Source: Acetobacter sicerae (GTDB lineage: Bacteria; Pseudomonadota; Alphaproteobacteria; Acetobacterales; Acetobacteraceae). Taken from it: DNA of 64,000 nucleotides. A program made the position numbers and the translations under genes. Shown here one piece after another: positions 14,666-24,806 of this stretch; within the stretch, counting starts at the first letter, position 1; the number at the start of each line of letters is the position of its first letter. Where the stretch lies: positions 62,001-126,000 of the forward strand of contig NZ_JAAABN010000005.1 in the NCBI RefSeq assembly GCF_011516765.1, read 5' to 3'. The notes under the pieces were generated by a model. That model saw only the letters and a program-made list of their open reading frames with translations. It searched no databases and was not told the DNA's origin.

Positions 14666-15496
14666 ATGGCATTGAAGCACTTTAATCCCGTCACGCCGAG
14701 CCTTCGTGGCACGGTGCTGGTGGACCGGGCTGACCTGTGGAAGGGCAAGCCGGTCAAACAGCTGACCGAGGGCAAGAACAAGTCCGGCGGTCGTAACAAT
14801 CATGGTCGCACAACGTCGCGGTTTCGTGGCGGCGGGCACAAGCAGTCCTATCGCTATGTCGACTTCAAGCGTCGCAAGCTGGACGTGCTGGGTACCGTAG
14901 AGCGTCTGGAATATGATCCGAACCGTACGGCGTTCATCGCGCTGATCAAGTACGAAGACGGCGAGCTGGCCTACATTCTGGCTCCGCAGCGTCTGAAGGT
15001 TGGTGATCAGGTCATCGCGGGCACCCGCGTTGATATCAAGCCGGGCAACGCTATGCCGCTGGCTTCGATCCCCGTCGGAACGATCGTGCATAACATCGAG
15101 CTGAAGCAGGGCGCTGGCGGCAAGATGGCTCGTTCGGCTGGCACCTATGCTCAGCTGGTCGGCAAGGACTCTGGCTATGCCCAGATCCGCCTGCAGTCCG
15201 GTGAGCTTCGCGTTGTTCGCGGCGAATGCTTCGCAACGGTCGGTGCGGTGTCCAATCCGGACAACATGAACCAGCACATGGGCAAGGCTGGCCGTATGCG
15301 CTGGCTCGGCCGTCGTCCGCATAACCGTGGTGTTGTCATGAACCCGGTCGACCATCCGCATGGTGGTGGTGAAGGCCGGACCTCGGGCGGTCGTCATCCG
15401 GTTACGCCGTGGGGCAAGCCGACCAAGGGTTACAAGACACGGGTCAACAAGCGTACGGACAGTCTGATCATCCGTCGCCGGAAGACCGGCAAGTAA
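14666..15496 (+). CDS. rplB: 50S ribosomal protein L2
   Basis: L2 is needed for subunit association and peptidyl transfer. The 276-residue protein starts [17 protein letters not shown] and carries the conserved [20 protein letters not shown] segment whose histidine is implicated in activity. It lies in the canonical order between rplW and rpsS. Confidence 0.98.
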   Translation: MALKHFNPVTPSLRGTVLVDRADLWKGKPVKQLTEGKNKSGGRNNHGRTTSRFRGGGHKQSYRYVDFKRRKLDVLGTVERLEYDPNRTAFIALIKYEDGELAYILAPQRLKVGDQVIAGTRVDIKPGNAMPLASIPVGTIVHNIELKQGAGGKMARSAGTYAQLVGKDSGYAQIRLQSGELRVVRGECFATVGAVSNPDNMNQHMGKAGRMRWLGRRPHNRGVVMNPVDHPHGGGEGRTSGGRHPVTPWGKPTKGYKTRVNKRTDSLIIRRRKTGK

Positions 15497-15509
15497 GGGG
15501 CAATAAGAG

Positions 15510-15788
15510 ATGGCACGTTCCGTCTGGAAAGGCCCGTTCGTAGACGGGTATCTGCTGAACAAGGCCGAGGCGTCCCGCGCGTCGGGTCGTAACGAGGTGA
15601 TCAAGATCTGGTCACGTCGTTCCACGATCCTTCCGCAGTTCGTTGGTCTGACGTTTGGTGTTTATAACGGTCACAAGTTCCTCCCGGTTCAGGTGACTGA
15701 GAACATGGTTGGCCACAAGTTTGGCGAATTCTCTCCGACCCGTACCTTCCATGGTCACGGTGCGGACAAGAAGTCGAAGCGAGGCTGA
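15510..15788 (+). CDS. rpsS: 30S ribosomal protein S19
   Basis: This 92-residue 30S head protein contacts the intersubunit bridge and A-site tRNA. It begins [16 protein letters not shown] and has the family core [20 protein letters not shown]. rplV starts one base after its stop, which suggests coupled translation. Confidence 0.97.
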   Translation: MARSVWKGPFVDGYLLNKAEASRASGRNEVIKIWSRRSTILPQFVGLTFGVYNGHKFLPVQVTENMVGHKFGEFSPTRTFHGHGADKKSKRG

Positions 15789-15789
15789 G

Positions 15790-16197
15790 ATGAGCAAATC
15801 CAAGCATCCTCGCGTTCTGGCTGAGAACGAAGCACAGGCAATCACGCGGAATATCCGCGTGAGCCCCCGCAAGCTTGGTCTTGTTGCCGGTCTGATCCGC
15901 AACAAGCCGGCTGCTCAGGCAGTGGCGACTCTTACGTTCTCGAAGCGTCGTATCGCTCAGGACGTGAAGAAGACACTTGAGAGCGCGATTGCGAACGCCG
16001 AGAACAATCATCAGCTGGACGTTGACCAGCTGGTTGTGAAGACAGCCGATGTGGGCAAGTCGATCGTGATGCGTCGCTTCCATGCACGTGGTCGTGGTCG
16101 TTCCGCTCGCGTCGAGAAATTCTTCAGTCATCTGAAGATTGTCGTGGCCGAGCGTGCGCCCGAGCGTGAGGCAAAGACGGAAGAGAAGGCGGCCTGA
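15790..16197 (+). CDS. rplV: 50S ribosomal protein L22
   Basis: L22 lines the peptide exit tunnel. The 135-residue product starts [18 protein letters not shown] at 15790, one base after the rpsS stop; an earlier in-frame ATG inside rpsS is rejected. The [20 protein letters not shown] core is typical, and the C-terminus carries a short charged tail rich in Glu and Ala. Confidence 0.96.
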   Translation: MSKSKHPRVLAENEAQAITRNIRVSPRKLGLVAGLIRNKPAAQAVATLTFSKRRIAQDVKKTLESAIANAENNHQLDVDQLVVKTADVGKSIVMRRFHARGRGRSARVEKFFSHLKIVVAERAPEREAKTEEKAA

Positions 16198-16199
16198 CG

Positions 16200-16877
16200 A
16201 TGGGACATAAAGTCAATCCGATCGGGCTTCGGCTCGGTATCAACCGCACCTGGGACAGCCGCTGGTATGCAGATGGCGACTATTCCCGGCTGTTGCATGC
16301 AGATCTGAAACTGCGCGCATTCCTGCGTCGCAAGCTGGCTGGTGCGGGTGTTTCCCGCGTGGTCATCGAGCGTCCGGCGAAGAAGCCGCGTGTGACGATC
16401 TATGCTGCGCGTCCGGGCGTTGTCATCGGCAAGAAGGGTCAGGACATCGACGCACTCCGCAAGGAGCTGACGAAGATGGCTGGCACGGAAGTCGCCCTGA
16501 ACATCGTTGAGATCCGCAAGCCGGAAATCGATGCGACACTGGTGGCTGAGAACATTGCCCAGCAGCTGGAGCGTCGTGTGGCATTCCGTCGCGCCATGAA
16601 GCGTGCAGTCCAGTCGGCCATGCGTCTCGGCGCCCAGGGTATCCGAATCAACTGCTCGGGTCGTCTTGGTGGTGCTGAAATCGCTCGTATCGAGTGGTAT
16701 CGTGAAGGTCGTGTGCCGCTGCATACGCTTCGTGCCGACATTGATTATGGAACTGCAACAGCGAAAACGACCTACGGCACCTGCGGTGTGAAGGTTTGGA
16801 TCTTCAAAGGTGAGATCCTTGCCCAGGACCCGATGGCCCAGGATCGTCGCGCCGCTGAGCAGGCGCCGCAGCGCTGA
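16200..16877 (+). CDS. rpsC: 30S ribosomal protein S3
   Basis: S3 is at the mRNA entry channel and has helicase-like activity with S4. The 225-residue product begins [20 protein letters not shown] and includes the KH-type motif [19 protein letters not shown]. Only two bases separate it from rplV. Confidence 0.97.
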   Translation: MGHKVNPIGLRLGINRTWDSRWYADGDYSRLLHADLKLRAFLRRKLAGAGVSRVVIERPAKKPRVTIYAARPGVVIGKKGQDIDALRKELTKMAGTEVALNIVEIRKPEIDATLVAENIAQQLERRVAFRRAMKRAVQSAMRLGAQGIRINCSGRLGGAEIARIEWYREGRVPLHTLRADIDYGTATAKTTYGTCGVKVWIFKGEILAQDPMAQDRRAAEQAPQR

Positions 16878-16890
16878 GGGATAGAGAACA

Positions 16891-17307
16891 ATGCTTTCTC
16901 CAAAGCGGACTAAATTCCGCAAGGCCCACAAGGGCCGCATTCATGGCTTGGCCAAGAGCGGCACGCAGCTGAATTTCGGCGCGTTCGGTCTCAAGGCTCT
17001 TGAGCCGGAGCGTATTACGGCGCGCCAGATCGAGGCGTCCCGTCGTGCGATCACCCGTGCGATGAAGCGTGCTGGTCGCGTGTGGATTCGTATCTTTCCG
17101 GATCTTCCGGTCTCGACAAAACCTGCCGAAGTGCGTATGGGCTCCGGCAAGGGATCTCCGGAATACTGGGTGGCCCGTGTTAGACCGGGTCGTATCCTGT
17201 TCGAGATCGAGGGGGTTCCACCAGAAGTAGCGCGTGAGGCGCTCGCTCTTGGTGCTGCGAAACTTCCGATCAAGACGAAGTTCGTGACCCGAATCGGAGA
17301 GGCATAA
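16891..17307 (+). CDS. rplP: 50S ribosomal protein L16
   Basis: L16 sits near the A-site tRNA elbow on the 50S. The product is 138 residues, starting [19 protein letters not shown], the usual length. It precedes rpmC by a single base, so the two are likely coupled. Confidence 0.97.
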   Translation: MLSPKRTKFRKAHKGRIHGLAKSGTQLNFGAFGLKALEPERITARQIEASRRAITRAMKRAGRVWIRIFPDLPVSTKPAEVRMGSGKGSPEYWVARVRPGRILFEIEGVPPEVAREALALGAAKLPIKTKFVTRIGEA

Positions 17308-17308
17308 G

Positions 17309-17542
17309 ATGAGCAAGGCACTAAAGCCGGCTGATCTGCGTGTGAAATCCGTTGATGAGTTGCAGGCGCTTCTTCTTGATCTGAAGCGCGAGCAGTTCAA
17401 TCTTCGGTTCCAGCAGGCCACCGGTCAGAATGAAGGGGCAAGCCGCGTACGCGTTGTGCGCCGCGATATTGCCCGTATCAAGACGATCGTAGCTCAGGCT
17501 GCGAAGAAGACTGCCGCGGCTGGTGCTGCGGCCAATTCCTGA
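17309..17542 (+). CDS. rpmC: 50S ribosomal protein L29
   Basis: This small two-helix protein at the tunnel exit has 77 residues, with the family motif [16 protein letters not shown]. It is slightly longer than the common 60-70 because of an alanine-rich C-terminal tail ([16 protein letters not shown]). It lies between rplP and rpsQ. Confidence 0.95.
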   Translation: MSKALKPADLRVKSVDELQALLLDLKREQFNLRFQQATGQNEGASRVRVVRRDIARIKTIVAQAAKKTAAAGAAANS

Positions 17543-17553
17543 GGGAGCGGCTA

Positions 17554-17826
17554 ATGCCTAAGCGCATTCTCAGCGGGCGTGTGACCAGCGACAAGATGGA
17601 CAAGACGATTACCGTTCTTGTCGATCGTCGTATCATGCACCCGCTTTATAAGAAGTTCATTCGTCGCTCTAAGAAGTATGCGGCGCATGATGAACTTAAC
17701 GTATGCAAGATTGGAGACGCGGTTCGCATCGAAGAATGCACGCCGATTTCCAAGCGCAAGACCTGGACGGTCATCTCACGCAACGGCGAAGTCGTTGGTG
17801 GTGCTGCGTCCGGGAACGCTGCGTAA
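17554..17826 (+). CDS. rpsQ: 30S ribosomal protein S17
   Basis: A 16S-binding primary assembly protein of 90 residues, starting [20 protein letters not shown]. The [21 protein letters not shown] core is typical, and a Gly/Ala-rich extension of about 10 residues ends the protein. It precedes rplN by 16 bp, the junction of the S10 and spc gene sets. Confidence 0.96.
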   Translation: MPKRILSGRVTSDKMDKTITVLVDRRIMHPLYKKFIRRSKKYAAHDELNVCKIGDAVRIEECTPISKRKTWTVISRNGEVVGGAASGNAA

Positions 17827-17842
17827 CAGGGGTATAAGGTAA

Positions 17843-18211
17843 ATGATCCATCCCGAGACCAACCTCGAGGTCGCCGATAATTCAGGCGCACGTCAGGTGC
17901 AGTGCATCAAGGTGCTGGGCGGTTCCAAGCGGAAGTCTGCCTCGGTCGGCGACGTGATCGTCGTTTCCGTCAAGGAAGCGATTCCCCGTGGCAAGGTGAA
18001 GAAGGGTGACGTCCATCAGGCCGTCATCGTTCGGACGTCCTACCCGGTGCGTCGTGCAGACGGCAGTGCGATTCGCTTCGACCGCAACGCGGCTGTGCTG
18101 ATCAACAAGCAGCAGGAGCCCATCGGTACGCGTATCTTTGGCCCGGTTGTCCGTGAGCTGCGTGCGCGCAAGTTCATGAAGATCATCTCGCTGGCGCCGG
18201 AGGTGCTGTAA
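17843..18211 (+). CDS. rplN: 50S ribosomal protein L14
   Basis: L14 forms intersubunit bridges and binds the silencing factor RsfS. The product has the standard 122 residues, starting [20 protein letters not shown]. Its TAA stop overlaps the rplX start as TAATG. It is the first gene of the spc set. Confidence 0.97.
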   Translation: MIHPETNLEVADNSGARQVQCIKVLGGSKRKSASVGDVIVVSVKEAIPRGKVKKGDVHQAVIVRTSYPVRRADGSAIRFDRNAAVLINKQQEPIGTRIFGPVVRELRARKFMKIISLAPEVL

Positions 18212-18531
18212 TGGCTGCTCGTATCAAAAAGGGTGACACGGTCGTTGTGACGACAGGGTCTTCCAAGGGCGTTCGCGGTGAAGTTCTCTCGGTTCTGCCG
18301 GTCGAGAACAAAGCTGTTGTCCGTGGCGTTGCTGTTGCAAAGCGCCACAAGCGCGCAACGCGCATGGGTGAGGAAGGTGGTATCATCGAGCGTGAAGCGC
18401 CGGTGAACCTCTCCAACCTTGCTCTGATCGATCCGAAGAGCGGTAAGCCGACCAAGGTTGGTTTCCGTGTTCTTGATGATGGTCGCAAGGTTCGTGTCGC
18501 CAAGGCGACCGGCGAAGTGATCGAAGGCTGA
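18211..18531 (+). CDS. rplX: 50S ribosomal protein L24
   Basis: L24 initiates 50S assembly. The 106-residue protein begins [20 protein letters not shown], a KOW-type motif. It overlaps rplN by one base and precedes rplE by 10 bp. Confidence 0.97.
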   Translation: MAARIKKGDTVVVTTGSSKGVRGEVLSVLPVENKAVVRGVAVAKRHKRATRMGEEGGIIEREAPVNLSNLALIDPKSGKPTKVGFRVLDDGRKVRVAKATGEVIEG

Positions 18532-18541
18532 GGAGGGACTG

Positions 18542-19108
18542 ATGGCTACCGAAAATACGCACGTCGTCCCTCGCCTCAAGGCACGATATGAAGCTGAGCT
18601 GGCCGGCAAGCTGCGTGAGCAGTTCGGCTACAAGAATGTGATGCAGGTTCCCCGCCTTGAGAAGATCGTTCTCAACATGGGCGTGGGCGAGGCTGCTGGT
18701 GACCAGAAGAAGCTTGACGCTGCTCTGAATGAAATGATGCTGATCGCTGGTCAGCGTCCGGTCAAGACAGTGGCGAAAAAAGCAATCGCGGGTTTCAAGA
18801 TCCGTGAAGGTCTTCCCATCGGCTGCAAGGTAACCCTGCGTCGCGCACGGATGTATGAGTTTCTTGATCGTCTCGTGACGATTGCGATGCCTCGTATTCG
18901 TGACTTCCGCGGTCTGCCTGCGAACAAGGGCTTTGACGGACGTGGCAACTTTGCTCTGGGGCTGAAAGAACAGCTGATCTTCCCGGAGATCGAATACGAC
19001 AAGGTTGACCAGGTTCGTGGCATGGACATCATCTTCGTGACAACCGCGAAGACGGATGCCGAGGCAAAGGCGCTCTTGAAAGCTTTTGATCTTCCCTTTA
19101 TGGGGTGA
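18542..19108 (+). CDS. rplE: 50S ribosomal protein L5
   Basis: L5 binds 5S rRNA in the central protuberance. The 188-residue product has the conserved [20 protein letters not shown] and [17 protein letters not shown] segments. In contrast to its tightly spaced neighbours it is followed by a 144-bp gap with a terminator-like hairpin before rpsN. Confidence 0.97.
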   Translation: MATENTHVVPRLKARYEAELAGKLREQFGYKNVMQVPRLEKIVLNMGVGEAAGDQKKLDAALNEMMLIAGQRPVKTVAKKAIAGFKIREGLPIGCKVTLRRARMYEFLDRLVTIAMPRIRDFRGLPANKGFDGRGNFALGLKEQLIFPEIEYDKVDQVRGMDIIFVTTAKTDAEAKALLKAFDLPFMG

Positions 19109-19128
19109 GCCAACACGGCTTGATCGTT

Positions 19129-19160
19129 CCCTGCGTCCTTTGTGGGGCGCAGGGTGTTTT
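19129..19160 (+). terminator. Terminator-like hairpin between rplE and rpsN
   Basis: CCCTGCGTCC (19129-19138) pairs with GGGCGCAGGG (19145-19154) over a 6-base loop with one G-U pair, followed by TGTTTT. It lies 20 bases after the rplE stop, inside what is normally one transcript. It may attenuate expression of the genes after rplE, or read-through may rely on antitermination. Confidence 0.6.
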
Positions 19161-19252
19161 AGCCTGACGGGAACTCTGTTGCTGTCAGGTAGTATGTAAG
19201 GTTTTGGAAAACCGCTGGAATGGTCCGGCAGGTTCCGGAGGGTAAATCAGGC

Positions 19253-19558
19253 ATGGCCAAGATTTCCGCCGTCAATCGTAACGCTAAGCGCGCCTATATG
19301 GCTCAGCGCGATAAAGCGAAGCGGCTGGCGCTTAAAAATATCGTGATGGATCGCACCCTTCCCATGGAAGATCGCTTTGAGGCTTCCCTCAAGCTTTCCG
19401 AGCTTCCCCGGAATGGTTCCCGCGTTCGTGTGCGCCTGCGCTGCAAGCTGACAGGTCGTTCGCGCGGTAACTACCGTAAGTTTGAGCTGTGCCGTATTGC
19501 GCTGCGTGACCTGGCTTCGAATGGCCAGATCCCGGGCGTGGTCAAGGCTAGCTGGTAA
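19253..19558 (+). CDS. rpsN: 30S ribosomal protein S14
   Basis: S14 of the 101-residue, zinc-free type (no CxxC pairs visible) begins [20 protein letters not shown] at 19253. GGAGGGTAAATCAGGC before the ATG fixes this start over an in-frame start 33 bases upstream. The conserved [20 protein letters not shown] region is present. Confidence 0.96.
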   Translation: MAKISAVNRNAKRAYMAQRDKAKRLALKNIVMDRTLPMEDRFEASLKLSELPRNGSRVRVRLRCKLTGRSRGNYRKFELCRIALRDLASNGQIPGVVKASW

Positions 19559-19567
19559 GGGGCGGCA

Positions 19568-19966
19568 ATGTCACTTTCTGATCCCTTGGGTGATATGCTC
19601 ACCCGTATCCGTAACGCACAGCGCGCTCGTCATGCCGCGTGTGTTGCACCGGCATCACGGCTGCGCGCCAGTGTGCTTGAGGCTCTGAAGCGTGAAGGCT
19701 ACATTCGTGGCTTCGCGGTTGAGGAAATCCGTAAGGGTATTTCCCAGATCCGTATCGAGCTGAAATATTCGGAAGGCGAGCCGGTGATCAAAGAGATCCA
19801 CCGCGTGTCGCGTCCGGGACGTCGCGTTTATTCCAAGATCAAGGAATTGCCGCGGGTCTATGCTGGCCTTGGTGTGTCGATCCTGTCGACCCCCCGTGGT
19901 GTTCTCTCCGATGCAGAGGCTCGCGCCGCCAATGTTGGCGGCGAAGTTCTCTGCCGCGTATTCTGA
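19568..19966 (+). CDS. rpsH: 30S ribosomal protein S8
   Basis: A 16S platform protein; its E. coli counterpart represses the spc operon. The 132-residue product starts [20 protein letters not shown] and ends in the typical [22 protein letters not shown] region. It is nine bases after rpsN. Confidence 0.97.
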   Translation: MSLSDPLGDMLTRIRNAQRARHAACVAPASRLRASVLEALKREGYIRGFAVEEIRKGISQIRIELKYSEGEPVIKEIHRVSRPGRRVYSKIKELPRVYAGLGVSILSTPRGVLSDAEARAANVGGEVLCRVF

Positions 19967-19976
19967 GGAGGGATAG

Positions 19977-20510
19977 ATGTCACGCGTAGGCAAATATCCC
20001 GTTGAGGTTCCTGCCGGAGTGACTGTCAGCATCAATGCTGGCATTCTGACGGCTAAGGGTAAACTCGGCGAGCTTAAGCTTCCATTGTCTCCCCTAGTTG
20101 AGACGACGGTCGACGAGGGTAAGGTTGCGGTCAAGCCTCTCGGTTCTCTGACCCAGGCCCGGATGATGTGGGGCACGACTCGTGCTCTCGTCGCTTCCAT
20201 GGTCAAGGGCGTTTCCGAAGGCTATTCGAAGACGCTGGAGATTACAGGAACGGGTTTCCGTGCTGCTGTGCAGGGATCCAATCTTGTTATGAACCTCGGC
20301 TATTCCCATGACGTCGTGTATCCGATTCCTCAGGGAATCAAGATCACGACACCGCGTCCGACAGCCGTGGTCGTCGAAGGAATTGACAAGCAGCGTGTCG
20401 GTCAGGTTGCGCTGGATATCCGCAACTTCCGTAAGCCGGAGCCCTACAAGGGCAAGGGCGTGCGTTATGAGACCGAGACCATTCGTCGCAAGGAAGGCAA
20501 GAAGAAGTAA
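19977..20510 (+). CDS. rplF: 50S ribosomal protein L6
   Basis: L6 binds near the sarcin-ricin loop. The product is 177 residues, starting [19 protein letters not shown], and ends [20 protein letters not shown] plus a short lysine tail. GGAGGG precedes the ATG, and its TAA overlaps the rplR start. Confidence 0.97.
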   Translation: MSRVGKYPVEVPAGVTVSINAGILTAKGKLGELKLPLSPLVETTVDEGKVAVKPLGSLTQARMMWGTTRALVASMVKGVSEGYSKTLEITGTGFRAAVQGSNLVMNLGYSHDVVYPIPQGIKITTPRPTAVVVEGIDKQRVGQVALDIRNFRKPEPYKGKGVRYETETIRRKEGKKK

Positions 20511-20872
20511 TGAGCACTCAGCAGGAATTGCGGGAACGGCGGCGCAAGCGCCTTCGGTTCCAGCTCCGCCGCAAGGCCGGCGGGCGTCCGCGCCTGTCGG
20601 TGTTCCGTTCAGGCAAGAACATCTATGCTCAGGTGATCGACGATGCCGCAGGCCTTACGGTCGCTGCAGCGTCCTCTCTGGACAAGGAGTTCCGTACGGG
20701 CGGTGCGACTGGAGCAAACCGGGATGCCGCATCGGCAATCGGCAAGCTTGTCGCGGAGCGTGCGGTTGCCGCCGGTGTGACGCAGGTTGTGTTCGATCGC
20801 GGCTCCTATATCTATCATGGGCGCATCAAGGCGCTCGCGGAGGCTGCCCGCGAGGGCGGTCTCTCGTTCTGA
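20510..20872 (+). CDS. rplR: 50S ribosomal protein L18
   Basis: L18 carries 5S rRNA into the large subunit. The 120-residue protein has a basic N-terminus ([20 protein letters not shown]) and the usual GGLSF end. It overlaps rplF by one base. Confidence 0.97.
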   Translation: MSTQQELRERRRKRLRFQLRRKAGGRPRLSVFRSGKNIYAQVIDDAAGLTVAAASSLDKEFRTGGATGANRDAASAIGKLVAERAVAAGVTQVVFDRGSYIYHGRIKALAEAAREGGLSF

Positions 20873-20885
20873 GGAGGGGCGCGTA

Positions 20886-21464
20886 ATGGCACGTGAACCG
20901 AGAGAAGGTGGTCGTGGTCGCGACCGCGATCAGCGTCAGGACCGTGAAGGCGATGATCTGATCGACAAGCTCGTGACGATCAATCGTGTTGCAAAAGTGG
21001 TTAAGGGCGGTCGTCGCTTTGCTTTTGCTGCGCTGGTTGTTGTGGGTGATCAGAAAGGTCGCGTCGGATATGGAGCGGGTAAGGCCCGTGAAGTTCCCGA
21101 AGCGATCCGTAAGGCTACTGAAAAGGCGAAGCGCGGCATGATCCGCGTTCCCATGAAGGAAGGCCGTACGCTGCATCATGACGTCGCAGGTCATTTCGGC
21201 GCTGGTAAGGTTGTTCTTCGTTCGGCGGAAGCTGGAACAGGAATCATCGCTGGTGGTCCGATGCGCGCCGTGTTCGAAAGCCTTGGCATCAACGACGTTG
21301 TCGCCAAGTCGCTTGGAACGCGTAACCCGCATAACATGGTGAAGGCGACGTTCGCGGCGCTGGAGCGTTGTGCGAGCCCGCGTGCAGTTGCTAACCGTCG
21401 TGGCAAGAAAGTCTCTGACATTCTTGGCAAGCGCGAGCAGGTAGCGGAGGGCGCAGATGTCTGA
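20886..21464 (+). CDS. rpsE: 30S ribosomal protein S5
   Basis: S5 acts in mRNA unwinding and decoding accuracy. The 192-residue product begins [18 protein letters not shown], a highly charged N-terminal extension, before the conserved core [21 protein letters not shown] use the ATG at 20886, which follows GGAGGGGCG, rather than one inside rplR. The end overlaps rpmD by eight bases. Confidence 0.96.
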   Translation: MAREPREGGRGRDRDQRQDREGDDLIDKLVTINRVAKVVKGGRRFAFAALVVVGDQKGRVGYGAGKAREVPEAIRKATEKAKRGMIRVPMKEGRTLHHDVAGHFGAGKVVLRSAEAGTGIIAGGPMRAVFESLGINDVVAKSLGTRNPHNMVKATFAALERCASPRAVANRRGKKVSDILGKREQVAEGADV

Positions 21465-21642
21465 AGCCAAAACTGTTCGTGTTACACAGATTGCGTCCGG
21501 TAACGGACGTAAGCCAGGTCAGCAGGCAACGCTCGTCGGTCTGGGTCTGAACAAGATCGGTCGTACGCGCGAGCTGCAGGATACACCGTCGATCCGGGGT
21601 ATGCTGAACAAGGTAGCCCACCTGGTGAAGGTGGAGGATTGA
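21457..21642 (+). CDS. rpmD: 50S ribosomal protein L30
   Basis: A 61-residue L30 ([20 protein letters not shown]) of usual length. It overlaps the end of rpsE by eight bases and is one base from rplO, so translation is probably coupled through all three genes. Confidence 0.96.
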   Translation: MSEAKTVRVTQIASGNGRKPGQQATLVGLGLNKIGRTRELQDTPSIRGMLNKVAHLVKVED

Positions 21643-21643
21643 A

Positions 21644-22135
21644 ATGAAACTTCATGAACTCCGCGATAATGAGGGTTCTCGTTATCGCAAGAAGCGCCTT
21701 GGACGTGGTATCGGCTCTGGTAAGGGCAAGACCTCGGGTAAGGGTGTAAAAGGTCAGAAGGCTCGTGAAGGCGTTTCCCTGAATGGCTTCGAGGGTGGTC
21801 AGCTTCCGCTGTATCGTCGTATGCCGAAGCGGGGATTCAAGAATATCTTCCGTAAGGTCTATGCTCCGGTGAACCTTGGTACACTTGAGAAGGCTATTGC
21901 TGATGGTAAGCTTGAAGCCGGATCAGTGATCAATGAGGAAGCTCTTCGTAAGGCTGGTCTGGTCGGTACGGGCAAATATGCCGGTATCCGTCTGCTTGCT
22001 GACGGTGAGATTTCCCGGGCGGTGACTGTTGAAGTTGCTGGTGCATCTGCATCGGCTATTGCAGCAGTCGAGAAAGCTGGCGGATCTGTAAAGACTCTCG
22101 TTGCAGCTCGGAAAGAAGCCAACGCGGCTTCCTGA
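21644..22135 (+). CDS. rplO: 50S ribosomal protein L15
   Basis: A late-assembly 23S-binding protein of 163 residues, starting [20 protein letters not shown] with the [18 protein letters not shown] basic region. It is the last ribosomal gene before secY and is followed by a strong terminator-like structure. Confidence 0.97.
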   Translation: MKLHELRDNEGSRYRKKRLGRGIGSGKGKTSGKGVKGQKAREGVSLNGFEGGQLPLYRRMPKRGFKNIFRKVYAPVNLGTLEKAIADGKLEAGSVINEEALRKAGLVGTGKYAGIRLLADGEISRAVTVEVAGASASAIAAVEKAGGSVKTLVAARKEANAAS

Positions 22136-22210
22136 CATGACTGGGGAGGCGGATTCAGTCTGTCTTCCGGGTTATGTAAGTTTGATTTGCAGGCGTTGGT
22201 GTCTGCCACG

Positions 22211-22243
22211 ACAGCGCCCCGCTTTGCGGTGGCGCTGTTTTTT
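22211..22243 (+). terminator. Strong intrinsic terminator just before secY
   Basis: ACAGCGCC (22211-22218) pairs with GGCGCTGT (22231-22238), stacked on an inner stem CCGC (22219-22222) / GCGG (22226-22229) with a TTT loop and one bulged T, and the stem runs into six Ts (22238-22243). This is a complete rho-independent terminator form, yet it ends only 16 bases before the secY start. secY and adk must then depend on read-through, antitermination or a promoter I did not find. Confidence 0.75.
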
Positions 22244-22259
22244 GTGAAAGGACAGGCGT

Positions 22260-23621
22260 ATGGCCTCGGCGGCTGAGCAACTCGCGGCCAATTTCAATCT
22301 GGGCTCCTTCGCCAAGGCGACGGAACTCAAGAAGCGGATCTGGTTCACGCTGGGAGCCCTGATCGTCTATCGTCTGGGCACCTATATCCCTGTCCCGGGC
22401 ATTGACGCGAAGGTGATGGGGCAGCTTCTGGCCCAGCATCAGGGTGGTATTCTGGGCATGTTCGACATGTTCACGGGCGGCGCTCTCGGGCGTATGACCG
22501 TGTTCGCACTGAACATCATGCCCTACATTTCGGCTTCGATCATCATTCAGTTGATGTCGACCGCCATTCCCTCGATGGAGGCTCTCAAGAAAGAGGGCGA
22601 ACATGGACGGAAAAAGCTCAATCAGTATACCCGTTACCTGACGGTCGCGATCGCGTTCTTTCAGGCTTACGGCATTGCGGTTGGTCTTGAGCGAATGAGT
22701 TCGTCAGCCGGTTCCGCCGTGGTCAATCCTGGACTCTTTTTCCTCGTCTCCTGCGTTTTTACGCTGGTTGGCGGAACGATGTTCCTGATGTGGCTTGGCG
22801 AACAGATCACGTCCCGCGGTGTCGGCAACGGTATTTCACTGATTATCTTCGCCGGTATCGTTGCCAATCTGCCTCATGCCCTGGCGACGCTGTTTCAGCT
22901 TGGATACACAGGCGCGCTCTCACCGTTCTTCGTGCTGGTTTTTCTTGTGCTGGCGGCTCTCACGATCGTCTTCATCGTGTTCATGGAGCAGGCGCAGCGG
23001 CGTGTCGTGATCCAGTATCCCAAGCGTCAGATGGGTAATCGCGTTTTTGGCGGCGAATCGACGCATATGCCGTTGAAGGTCAATACGGCCGGGGTAATCC
23101 CACCGATTTTTGCTTCTTCCGTGCTTCTGATTCCCGTAACGATTGCGGGCTTCATGAACGGAAAAGGGATGCCGGGCTGGCTGTCCTTCCTGGGACAGTC
23201 TCTGGGGCAGGGGCAGCCGCTATACATGCTGTTCTATGCACTGATGATCGTCTTCTTCTCTTACTTTTATGCGGCGGTCACGTTTAATCCCGAAGAAACG
23301 GCTGACAACCTGCGCAAGCAGAGTGGATTTATTCCGGGGATTCGTCCGGGTGCATCGACGGCGGCTTATTTCGACGGAATTCTGACCCGTCTGACGACGA
23401 TCGGTGCGCTATATCTTGTTGCTGTCTGTCTGCTGCCGCAGATCCTGATCAGTCGCTATAATGTGCCTTTCTATTTTGGTGGTACAAGCCTGATCATCAT
23501 CGTGTCGGTGACAATCGATACGGTCACCCAGATCCAGTCTCATCTGGTGGCGCACCAGTATCAGGGGCTGATTCAACGCAGTAGAAAGAACGGTTCCAAT
23601 CGGAGGATCGTCCGCAAATGA
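22260..23621 (+). CDS. secY: Preprotein translocase subunit SecY
   Basis: SecY is the channel of the Sec translocon in the inner membrane. The 453-residue product has ten hydrophobic segments and family motifs such as RLGTYIPVPGID, FALNIMPYISASIIIQLM and the pore-side GVIPPIFASS. AAAGGACAGGCGT precedes the ATG. It overlaps adk by four bases (ATGA). Confidence 0.97.
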   Translation: MASAAEQLAANFNLGSFAKATELKKRIWFTLGALIVYRLGTYIPVPGIDAKVMGQLLAQHQGGILGMFDMFTGGALGRMTVFALNIMPYISASIIIQLMSTAIPSMEALKKEGEHGRKKLNQYTRYLTVAIAFFQAYGIAVGLERMSSSAGSAVVNPGLFFLVSCVFTLVGGTMFLMWLGEQITSRGVGNGISLIIFAGIVANLPHALATLFQLGYTGALSPFFVLVFLVLAALTIVFIVFMEQAQRRVVIQYPKRQMGNRVFGGESTHMPLKVNTAGVIPPIFASSVLLIPVTIAGFMNGKGMPGWLSFLGQSLGQGQPLYMLFYALMIVFFSYFYAAVTFNPEETADNLRKQSGFIPGIRPGASTAAYFDGILTRLTTIGALYLVAVCLLPQILISRYNVPFYFGGTSLIIIVSVTIDTVTQIQSHLVAHQYQGLIQRSRKNGSNRRIVRK

Positions 23622-24286
23622 ATATTATTTTTCTTGGCCCGCCGGGTGCGGGAAAAGGGACCCAGTCCAAGCGGCTTGAGGCGCGCTATGGTATCGCCCA
23701 GATTTCAACGGGTGATATGCTGCGCGCTGAAGTGAAGGCTGGTTCCGATATCGGGCGTGAAGCAAAGTCGCTGATGGATGCCGGGAAGCTTGTTCCCGAC
23801 ACGATCATCGTTAGCATGCTGGAATCCCGTATTCAGCAGCCTGACTGCGCCAAAGGCTTCATTCTTGATGGCTTCCCGCGGACGGTGGCACAGGCCGAGG
23901 CGCTGGACGTTGTCCTCGCACGCCTCTCCCGCAAGATTGACGTTGTCCTGATGCTGGAAGTGGATGAGGACGCTCTGGCCGATCGTATCGCCGGTCGTTT
24001 CTCCTGCGCCAAATGTGGCGCGAGCTACAATGACGTGTCCAAGCCGACACAGGTGGCCGAAACATGTGATCTCTGCGGTTCGCATGAGTTTACGCGTCGG
24101 GCGGATGACAACCGTCAGACGGTGACATCCCGTCTGACAGCCTACCGCAACGAGACACTTCCTCTCCTGCCTTATTATGAGGAAAAGGTGATGGTTGCGT
24201 TCATTGATGGTATGGCGCCGATCGATGAAGTGAGCGGACAGATCGATTCAACGATGACTGAAGTCGAGAAGCTCACGCAAAAGTGA
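23618..24286 (+). CDS. adk: Adenylate kinase
   Basis: It converts ATP and AMP to two ADP. The 222-residue product has the P-loop GPPGAGKGTQ, the AMP-binding region and a long LID domain with four cysteines in two CxxC pairs (CAKC and CDLC) that probably bind zinc. Start overlaps the secY stop as ATGA. secY-adk is the usual end of the spc set. Confidence 0.97.
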   Translation: MNIIFLGPPGAGKGTQSKRLEARYGIAQISTGDMLRAEVKAGSDIGREAKSLMDAGKLVPDTIIVSMLESRIQQPDCAKGFILDGFPRTVAQAEALDVVLARLSRKIDVVLMLEVDEDALADRIAGRFSCAKCGASYNDVSKPTQVAETCDLCGSHEFTRRADDNRQTVTSRLTAYRNETLPLLPYYEEKVMVAFIDGMAPIDEVSGQIDSTMTEVEKLTQK

Positions 24287-24296
24287 TCTATCTGGA

Positions 24297-24326
24297 TTGA
24301 CTCTTCATGCCTGCCCGGTCTATTGC
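24297..24326 (+). promoter_or_regulatory. Candidate promoter of the alpha genes
   Basis: In the 139-bp gap between adk and rpsM, TTGACT (24297-24302) is followed by TATTGC (24321-24326) at 18 bases or TCTATT (24319-24324) at 16 bases. The same -35 hexamer occurs in the candidate rpsL promoter. A separate promoter for rpsM-rpsK-rpoA-rplQ is plausible; no start site is known. Confidence 0.4.
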
Positions 24327-24425
24327 GCGCGCTCTGGACCGCATGGTCGCCTGGCGATCAAAAGGGCGGCAAATTAATTCGAATCAACGCCGGACGCGCA
24401 GTCGGGCGGACTAGGAGTGTGTGGC

Positions 24426-24803
24426 GTGGCGCGTATTGCCGGCGTTAATATCCCAACGAACAAACGTGTTGTGATCGGACTGCAGTATATTTACGGCATC
24501 GGTCAGACAAAAGCTCAGCAGATCTGCAAGAACCTTGGTTTGCCTGACGCGAAGCGCGTCAACGAACTGAGCGACGACGAGATCATGAAGATCCGCGAGA
24601 CCATTGATAACGACTACCGCGTCGAGGGTGACCTCCGTCGTGAAGTTGCGATGAACATCAAGCGTCTCATGGATCTCGGTTGCTACCGTGGCCTTCGCCA
24701 CCGTCGCGGCCTGCCTGTGCATGGACAGCGGACGCATACCAATGCGCGCACCCGTAAGGGTAAGGCTGTTGCCATCGCCGGTAAGAAGAAAGTAGCGCGT
24801 TAA
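24426..24803 (+). CDS. rpsM: 30S ribosomal protein S13
   Basis: A 30S head protein contacting the P-site tRNA. Starting at the GTG at 24426 gives 125 residues beginning [20 protein letters not shown], the family N-terminus. GGAG lies eight bases upstream (24414-24417), which rejects the in-frame GTG at 24417. The basic [18 protein letters not shown] tail is present. Confidence 0.96.
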   Translation: MARIAGVNIPTNKRVVIGLQYIYGIGQTKAQQICKNLGLPDAKRVNELSDDEIMKIRETIDNDYRVEGDLRREVAMNIKRLMDLGCYRGLRHRRGLPVHGQRTHTNARTRKGKAVAIAGKKKVAR

Positions 24804-24806
24804 TCA

